Source: Kiritimatiellia bacterium
Lineage (GTDB): Bacteria > Verrucomicrobiota > Kiritimatiellia > RFP12 > UBA3636
DNA: 9,114 bases
Direction: 5' to 3'
Assembly: GCA_017413145.1 (NCBI GenBank)
Contig: JAFPUX010000225.1
Location: 1 to 9,114 of the forward strand
Each line of letters starts with the position of its first letter. Position 1 is the stretch's first letter. Positions 5,138 through 9,114 of the stretch are shown piece by piece. The notes under the pieces were generated by a model that saw nothing but the letters and a program-made list of their open reading frames with translations, ran no database searches and was not told the origin of the DNA. Both the position numbers and the translations under genes were made by a program.

Positions 5138-8100
5138 TCATTCCGCGCCGCCGAACCGGATGAAGAGCGGTTCCGCCGCCGTGCGGACGTACCAGAAGCC
5201 GGTGCCGGCCGGGACCGGACCGCCGTCGACCCAGACCTGCTGCAGGCGACCGTTGACGCGCTTCGTCGCGTTGCGGCCCCACGCCGTGTTGGCGGCGTTG
5301 CGGATGTGGATCCGCTGGTTCCCCGCCGCGTCCTGCACGACGATGCGGTCGGTGGCGGCCGGCGTCGCGGCGGCGCCTTCGCCGTCGACGAACGCGAGCT
5401 CGTTCATGCCGATTTCGTCCATCGTCGGATTCGCGACGAGCGTGTAGCCGGGCGCGTCCGCCGTCCCGCCTTCGAGCGGGACCTCGTAGGTGTCGCCGAC
5501 GTAACGGCCGACCAGATAGAAGTACCCGGACGACGGATCGTTCCGCACGAGCCAGAAGGCGGTGCCGGGCTCGAGCGTCGTCGTGTTGGCGTCGGAGGAC
5601 GAGAGTTCGCCGGACTTCTTGACCGTCGTGGAGGACGTCCACGACCTGCCGCCCGCGTACGCCCACGAGCGGAACGTGTCGTCCGACGCGTCGTAGACGA
5701 GGATCCGGTCGCCTTCGTCGGCGCGGGTGCCGGCGGTAAGCCCGTTCGGATTGACCGCCTCGGAAACGGTGATGGGCTCGTTCGCCTCCTCTTCCGTGTC
5801 CATCGACATCCACGGCGCCGCCGTCACGGTGTTCGGCGCCGCGCTCGACACGCGCAACACGCCGACCGTCGCGCAGGAGGCGAGAACCGCCTCGCCCGGG
5901 TAGAGCAGCTGGTTCGTCGACGTCAGCACCATGTTGAAGACGTAGAGGCCGGTTGGGTCGTTCGGCCCGAGCGGCACGTTCATCTCGTACTTGTCGGAGA
6001 GCGCGCCCTGTGTAAACTCCGTCGCCCCCTTGAGTTTCCGGTCGAGGCGGTAGTTCACGTTGAGTCCGGTGTTGCGGAGCGCCGCGACGCCGGGGAAATA
6101 CACGACGAACGCGTTCGCGTCCACGCGGCTGCCGCTTTGACGGACGGCGGCAACGAGCTTCTGGCCGAGGTCGTTGCGCTCGATGACGTAGTTCTGCCAG
6201 AGCTTGAGGCCGTTCGTGCAAACCCCGTCCAGGATCGCGTAGCGGTTGGTGGCGAAATCCACGCTTGTCAAGCCGGTGACGTCCAGCAACCAGCCCGGGT
6301 CGCTTACGTGGATCGGCGTGTTGTAGCCGGTGTAGCCGTCCATGTTGACCTTGTAGTCCCACGCCTCGATCGTGAAGGTGCAGTTCGTCGTGAAGGTCGT
6401 GTGGTTCGAGGCCGACACGCGGTAGAACAGCTTGTAGGTCCCCGGCAGCGTGAACGACGGGATCTCGGTCGTCCACTCGCTCGACTCGTCGCGGAATTCG
6501 CTCGTGAGCGGGTTGAGTTCGGGGCACTTGTGCCCGTACACGTTGGTCGTGACCGTCGGCACCTGCGCCGCGCCCGTGTAGCCCATGTCCGCGGCCGAGA
6601 TTGTCGCGGTAAGCGGCGCGGGCTCGATCGTGATCATGAACGTCCCGCGCGCGTCGTCGTGGTTCGGGGCGGAGGCCTTGAACTGGATGATGTGCGTCCA
6701 GATCTCCGAGTAGGTCGTCGTGATCGTGCCCGACCAGTCGTTCGTCCCGACGCGGTACAGGAACGTGATGGGCTGGTCGTTGCGGAGGCCGTTCGTCGTC
6801 ACCACGAGGCCCAGATCGTCGAACGGCTCGCCCGTGTAGGGCGTCGAGGTGTCCGCGATGGAAACCGTGAACTGCGCGTTCGTGACGGTGTACTTCGAAC
6901 CCGTGTAGACGAGCATGTAGTTGTAGGTGACGTTCTCGTAGACGGGGTCGTTGTTCTCGTCGAGAACCGGTTCCCCGGTCTCCGGGTCAAAGACCTGTTC
7001 GCTGTTGATGAACGCCTGCCCGCCGTCGCTCAGCCCGAGCGTCCCCTGCACGATGTCGTATTGCCCGGTCGGCGAAAGGCTGGTCGCGGCGCAGGCCAGG
7101 GCGCCGGTCAGGCTGCCGCCGGCGCTCTGCCAGTGCTCCCAGCCAGGGCCTTCGGTGAGCCCGCCGTAGGACAGCGTGTAGGTCAACGGCTCCGGAGGCT
7201 CGTCGCCGTAGCACCCGATCTGCGCGTCCGCGTTCGCGTAGATCAGCAACGTGTTGGCGGGAACGGCGGTGATCGTCGTGAGCGTATGGTAGCGCTGGGA
7301 GTAGCAGACGGGTACGACGTTCGTCACGGCGACGCCGTCCGTCTCCGTGATATCTTTCCTCGTCAAGGCGAGCCGCACGTAGAAGTTCGTGTCGACCGGA
7401 GACCACATCGGGAACTGGGTCGATGTGCTCATGTCATCGGGATAGTTCGCGCAGGAGCCGAGGTTTACGACGACCATGCCGGGCATTTGCAGCAAATTGG
7501 TCTTCGCCGGATCCGCCTTGACGTCGGCCTCGATGCCGGAATAGAGCGCGACAAGATCGACCTCGGCGGGATCGAGGGTCGCGGTGGTCAGGTGGAAATC
7601 GACGGTCGCCTTGTGGTTGTTCCAGACGCCATCGTCGAAGATGACGCGAGGCTTGTCGATCATTTCCAGCAGGACGATCTGCTTCGACAGGAAGTACTTC
7701 GTCCCGGCCTCGTTGCCGGTCGCGAGCCGGACGTAGTAGGACTTGTTGCGCTCGATTCCGTCCGCCGCGTAGATCGTGAACTTCTTGCCCTCCCCGGCAC
7801 GCCCGGTGCCCAGGTCGAGGAAGTGGACCGTGCTGCCGGTGGGCGCCGCATCGCCCTCGAGGTCGGCCCGGTTCTCGCTCCAGTAGCAGTAGAGGCGGGC
7901 GTCCGGCGCCGTGTCGAACAGGTTGTAGGTGATTTCCGCATAGTCCCGGGAGGGATCGTCCTCGAAGGGCATCTTCGGATCGGTTCCGTTGACCTCGACG
8001 GCCGGAACCTCGAACGAGGCGATCTCGTCCGAATACATGAAGGAGTTGGCGTTCTTGCGAGCGACGAGGCGCACCCAGTAGGTGAAGCCGACCGCTGGCG

Positions 8101-9114
8101 GCGTGAACGTGGTCGAGCCGATGCCGATGGTGTCGATCGCGACCTTGACCATTTCGCCGTTTCCGGCGGCGACGTCCTCCTCGCTCACGGTGCTGTAGAG
8201 GACGTAGATGTCGTTCGTCTGCGCCTGGATGCCGGCCCAGTAGGCGCGGTAGTTGATGTTGGCGATCATCTCCTTGCTGATGTAGTCGCAACGGGTCATC
8301 GTGATGCGCGGCTCCTCGGAGATCGGGTCGCGTCCATGGGCTTCGTAGGAAATGAGCACAACGCCGTCACCGCCGTCGCCCCCCCGCCAGTAGGTACTGT
8401 CGCTTTCATCGACGGTTTTGCCGTCGCCTTGGCCACGGCTGCTGCCACCGCCGCCGCCCGCGCCGGTGTTCTCGACGCCGGAGGTCGCCGGCGTGCCGTT
8501 GCGGACGTCCGCCGCGTTGCCGCCGATGCCGGATCCGCCGCCGCCCGGCTTGGAGAAGTTCAGGTTGCCGTCTTTGAGCTCGTCGCGGTAAATGTATCCG
8601 CCGCCGCCGCCTGCGCCGTAGAAGAGCGTCTCGCCGGTCATCGAGTTGGCGACGCCGACGCCGCCGGAGCCGCCCGTCGACCAGGAATCGAACGTCGCTC
8701 CGAGGCCGACGCGCCCCGCGCCGCCGCCGCCGCCCGCCGCAACCTTGCCGATTGCGCCGCCTTGCAGGAAATCGTTTCCTCGCCCGCCGTCGTGGCCGTA
8801 AACGCCGTCGTCCGTGGCCGTGCCGCCGAGCTTGGCGTAGGTGCCGCCGCCGCCCGACGCGCCGTCCGCGCCGGTCGCGACGTCCGCGTCGTTCGCGTAG
8901 CTGCCGCCGCCGCCGCCGCCGGGCACGAGGATGAGCGGATGCGCCTCGTCGCTCGCGAGGGCGAAGTAGGAGTTTTCGCCGTTCCCGTTCACGCTGTGCG
9001 TCGCGACGTCCGTGGGCGCGGTGCCGCCTTGGCCGACGGAGACGCGGTAGACCGTGCTCGTCGTCACGGGGAAGGACTCGCTGTGGAAGAGGCCGCCGCC
9101 GCCGCCGCCGCCGC
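5138..9114 (-). CDS. very large glycine-rich, MBG/Ig-like repeat surface protein, 5' end outside window
   Basis: The visible 1324 residues run from an in-frame glycine tract at the window edge to TGA at 5138-5140. A GTG at 9065-9067 is open upstream and is not the start. Visible residues (first Gly codon = 1): about 1-257 form a polyglycine-rich domain with six or more G4-G7 tracts separated by short polar and aromatic loops, ending DGVVLISYE. About 265-371, 383-485 and 487-605 look like fibronectin-III-type beta domains, each carrying a YWVRL/YYVRL/FYVRL strand. About 618-750 match MBG_2 (ANADAQIGCYGDEPPEPLTY, then GQYDIVQGTLGLS, then YMLVYTGSKYTVTNA). About 747-917 hold two Ig-like repeats (each with YTG near its start), and 919-1091 a beta-rich part not recognised. 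About 1112-1324 are two copies of a C-terminal module. No membrane anchor, sortase motif or beta-barrel is visible at the C-terminus. Most likely it is exported and adhesive or part of a surface layer; the signal peptide must lie beyond the window. Function is inferred from architecture only. Confidence 0.85.
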   Translation of the reverse strand, partial: GGGGGGGLFHSESFPVTTSTVYRVSVGQGGTAPTDVATHSVNGNGENSYFALASDEAHPLILVPGGGGGGSYANDADVATGADGASGGGGTYAKLGGTATDDGVYGHDGGRGNDFLQGGAIGKVAAGGGGGAGRVGLGATFDSWSTGGSGGVGVANSMTGETLFYGAGGGGGYIYRDELKDGNLNFSKPGGGGSGIGGNAADVRNGTPATSGVENTGAGGGGGSSRGQGDGKTVDESDSTYWRGGDGGDGVVLISYEAHGRDPISEEPRITMTRCDYISKEMIANINYRAYWAGIQAQTNDIYVLYSTVSEEDVAAGNGEMVKVAIDTIGIGSTTFTPPAVGFTYWVRLVARKNANSFMYSDEIASFEVPAVEVNGTDPKMPFEDDPSRDYAEITYNLFDTAPDARLYCYWSENRADLEGDAAPTGSTVHFLDLGTGRAGEGKKFTIYAADGIERNKSYYVRLATGNEAGTKYFLSKQIVLLEMIDKPRVIFDDGVWNNHKATVDFHLTTATLDPAEVDLVALYSGIEADVKADPAKTNLLQMPGMVVVNLGSCANYPDDMSTSTQFPMWSPVDTNFYVRLALTRKDITETDGVAVTNVVPVCYSQRYHTLTTITAVPANTLLIYANADAQIGCYGDEPPEPLTYTLSYGGLTEGPGWEHWQSAGGSLTGALACAATSLSPTGQYDIVQGTLGLSDGGQAFINSEQVFDPETGEPVLDENNDPVYENVTYNYMLVYTGSKYTVTNAQFTVSIADTSTPYTGEPFDDLGLVVTTNGLRNDQPITFLYRVGTNDWSGTITTTYSEIWTHIIQFKASAPNHDDARGTFMITIEPAPLTATISAADMGYTGAAQVPTVTTNVYGHKCPELNPLTSEFRDESSEWTTEIPSFTLPGTYKLFYRVSASNHTTFTTNCTFTIEAWDYKVNMDGYTGYNTPIHVSDPGWLLDVTGLTSVDFATNRYAILDGVCTNGLKLWQNYVIERNDLGQKLVAAVRQSGSRVDANAFVVYFPGVAALRNTGLNVNYRLDRKLKGATEFTQGALSDKYEMNVPLGPNDPTGLYVFNMVLTSTNQLLYPGEAVLASCATVGVLRVSSAAPNTVTAAPWMSMDTEEEANEPITVSEAVNPNGLTAGTRADEGDRILVYDASDDTFRSWAYAGGRSWTSSTTVKKSGELSSSDANTTTLEPGTAFWLVRNDPSSGYFYLVGRYVGDTYEVPLEGGTADAPGYTLVANPTMDEIGMNELAFVDGEGAAATPAATDRIVVQDAAGNQRIHIRNAANTAWGRNATKRVNGRLQQVWVDGGPVPAGTGFWYVRTAAEPLFIRFGGAE
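5141..5473 (-). repeat. C-terminal module, copy 2 (protein-level repeat)
   Basis: This encodes the last 111 residues of the large surface protein. It aligns by eye with copy 1 upstream: TDRIVVQDAAGN corresponds to GDRILVYDASDD, a Trp follows about 20-25 residues later (TAWGRN versus RSWTSS), and VPAGTGFWYVRT corresponds to LEPGTAFWLVRN, followed by a beta strand (LFIRFGG versus FYLVGRY). DNA identity is low, so this is an old duplication. Confidence 0.65.
5483..5779 (-). repeat. C-terminal module, copy 1 (protein-level repeat)
   Basis: About 99 residues starting ITVSEAVNPNGL and containing GDRILVYDASDD, a SWAYAGGRSW segment and LEPGTAFWLVRN. The next copy begins about 10 bases downstream with GTADAPGYTLVANPTMDE, where a similar N-P-(T/N) element recurs (VNPNGL versus VANPTMDE). 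The family was not identified with certainty; similar PG-(T/Q)-xFW modules are, from general memory, found in Verrucomicrobia-group proteins. Confidence 0.6.
6362..6874 (-). other. two Ig-like repeats of the large surface protein
   Basis: Two consecutive beta-sandwich repeats of about 85 residues each. The first runs from FTVSIADTSTPYTGEPF to ASAPNHDDARGTFMITIEPA, the second from LTATISAADMGYTGAAQ to SASNHTTFTTNCTFTIEA. Shared landmarks are a Y-T-G near the start, a central IxF or LFYRV strand, an ASxxNH turn and a closing F-(M/T)-I-(T)-I-E strand. They resemble bacterial Ig-like/MBG-type repeats of secreted proteins. Confidence 0.65.
6863..7255 (-). other. MBG_2-like domain of the large surface protein
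   Basis: The segment follows the MBG pattern: strand LIYANADAQIGCYGDEPPEPLTYTL, then L-x-G-x-L (SLTGAL), then GQYDIVQGTLGLS, then NYMLVYTGSKYTVTNA. An acidic insertion of about 18 residues (DPETGEPVLDENNDPVYE, 6941-6994) sits just before the NYxLVYTG strand and lengthens the domain. MBG domains are common in long secreted bacterial proteins. Confidence 0.7.
7298..8320 (-). other. three fibronectin-III-like beta domains of the large surface protein
   Basis: Three units (about 8000-8320, 7658-7966 and 7298-7654) each carry a strand of the form (Y/F)-(W/Y)-VRLA (YWVRLVARKN, YYVRLATGNE, FYVRLALTRK), followed by a Y-S/F-S type strand and a closing hydrophobic strand. Such a pattern is typical of the F-G region of fibronectin-III folds. 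Sequence similarity among them outside this strand is weak. Confidence 0.5.
8903..8920 (-). repeat. (GGC)6 triplet tract coding polyglycine
   Basis: Six perfect GGC codons in the coding strand (GCC x6 on the plus strand) encode the G6 run after Pro. Slippage would change the glycine number without breaking the frame. Confidence 0.85.
9092..9114 (-). repeat. (GGC)7 triplet tract at the window edge
   Basis: Seven perfect GGC codons plus two bases reach the last base of the window. The open frame through them joins directly to LFHSESFPV and the rest of the surface protein, so the gene continues. A low-complexity tract exactly at the edge is also where an assembly might break. Confidence 0.85.

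Larger units (their letters stand above)
8342..9114 (-). other. polyglycine-rich domain of the large surface protein
   Basis: The encoded segment has many tracts of four to seven glycines (for example PGGGGGGSY, ASGGGGTYAK, AAGGGGGAGR, GAGGGGGYIY, PGGGGSG, GAGGGGGSS) separated by loops rich in Asp, Asn and Thr, ending in a DGVVLISY strand. This layout matches glycine-rich domains known from bacterial surface proteins, phage tail adhesins and the extracellular part of the ALK receptor, which fold into packed polyglycine-II helices. It continues beyond the window. Confidence 0.75.

Noticed and set aside
3009..6527. A 1172-codon minus-strand open frame antisense to rpsA and reaching into the surface protein gene
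   Set aside because: Its product is low-complexity (Arg, Gly, Asp, Leu, Val) and mirrors the repeated S1 domains of rpsA; long antisense frames are expected where C-ending codons dominate. It crosses a strong terminator and two real genes.
9065..9067. GTG as the start codon of the large surface protein
   Set aside because: The frame stays open to the window edge through seven glycine codons that belong to the same glycine-rich domain, and no signal peptide follows this GTG.
8342..9114. Repeated GCC/GGC runs as a CRISPR or non-coding repeat array
   Set aside because: They are irregularly spaced, in frame and explained fully as glycine codons.

Overview
The window is GC-rich bacterial DNA that is almost entirely coding. 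It holds two complete gene blocks and two genes cut by the window edges. The lineage cannot be fixed from sequence alone. A high-GC genome combined with a very large secreted-type protein (glycine-rich domain, beta-sandwich domains, MBG-type repeats and an unusual C-terminal tandem module) suggests the Verrucomicrobiota/Kiritimatiellota group, possibly an animal-gut or anaerobic lineage. That placement is inference only.

Left part (1-3012). The last 59 codons of aroA (EPSP synthase) end on the + strand at 182. Convergent with it, only 15 bases away, is a three-gene minus-strand operon read from 3012 down to 198. Its order is ktrB/trkH-type K+ channel subunit (459 aa), then ktrA/trkA-type RCK gating subunit (223 aa), then a predicted lipoprotein with a C39-like cysteine peptidase fold (243 aa). 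The spacings are 26 and 5 bases, so co-transcription is likely. The first two genes form a standard Ktr-type K+ uptake system. The lipoprotein is not a known Ktr component.

Middle (3013-5137). A 260-base divergent intergenic region carries a near-consensus minus-strand promoter for the K+ operon and a weaker candidate promoter for rpsA. The rpsA leader contains a strong GC hairpin with a GGGGA loop. rpsA (583 aa, six S1 domains) runs 3273-5024. It is followed by a very clear hairpin terminator flanked by an A-tract and a T-tract, which can serve both rpsA and the convergent gene on its right.

Right part (5138-9114). One minus-strand open frame fills the rest and runs off the window edge inside a (GGC)n glycine tract, so its start is not visible. 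The visible 1324 residues are, in order: a polyglycine-rich domain, three fibronectin-III-like beta domains, one MBG_2-like domain, two Ig-like repeats, a beta-rich linker of unknown type, and two copies of a C-terminal module sharing DRI-V-DA and PGT-FW-VR type motifs. It is most likely a cell-surface or secreted adhesin-like protein. No CRISPR array, tRNA, rRNA, insertion sequence or phage integration signature was seen.
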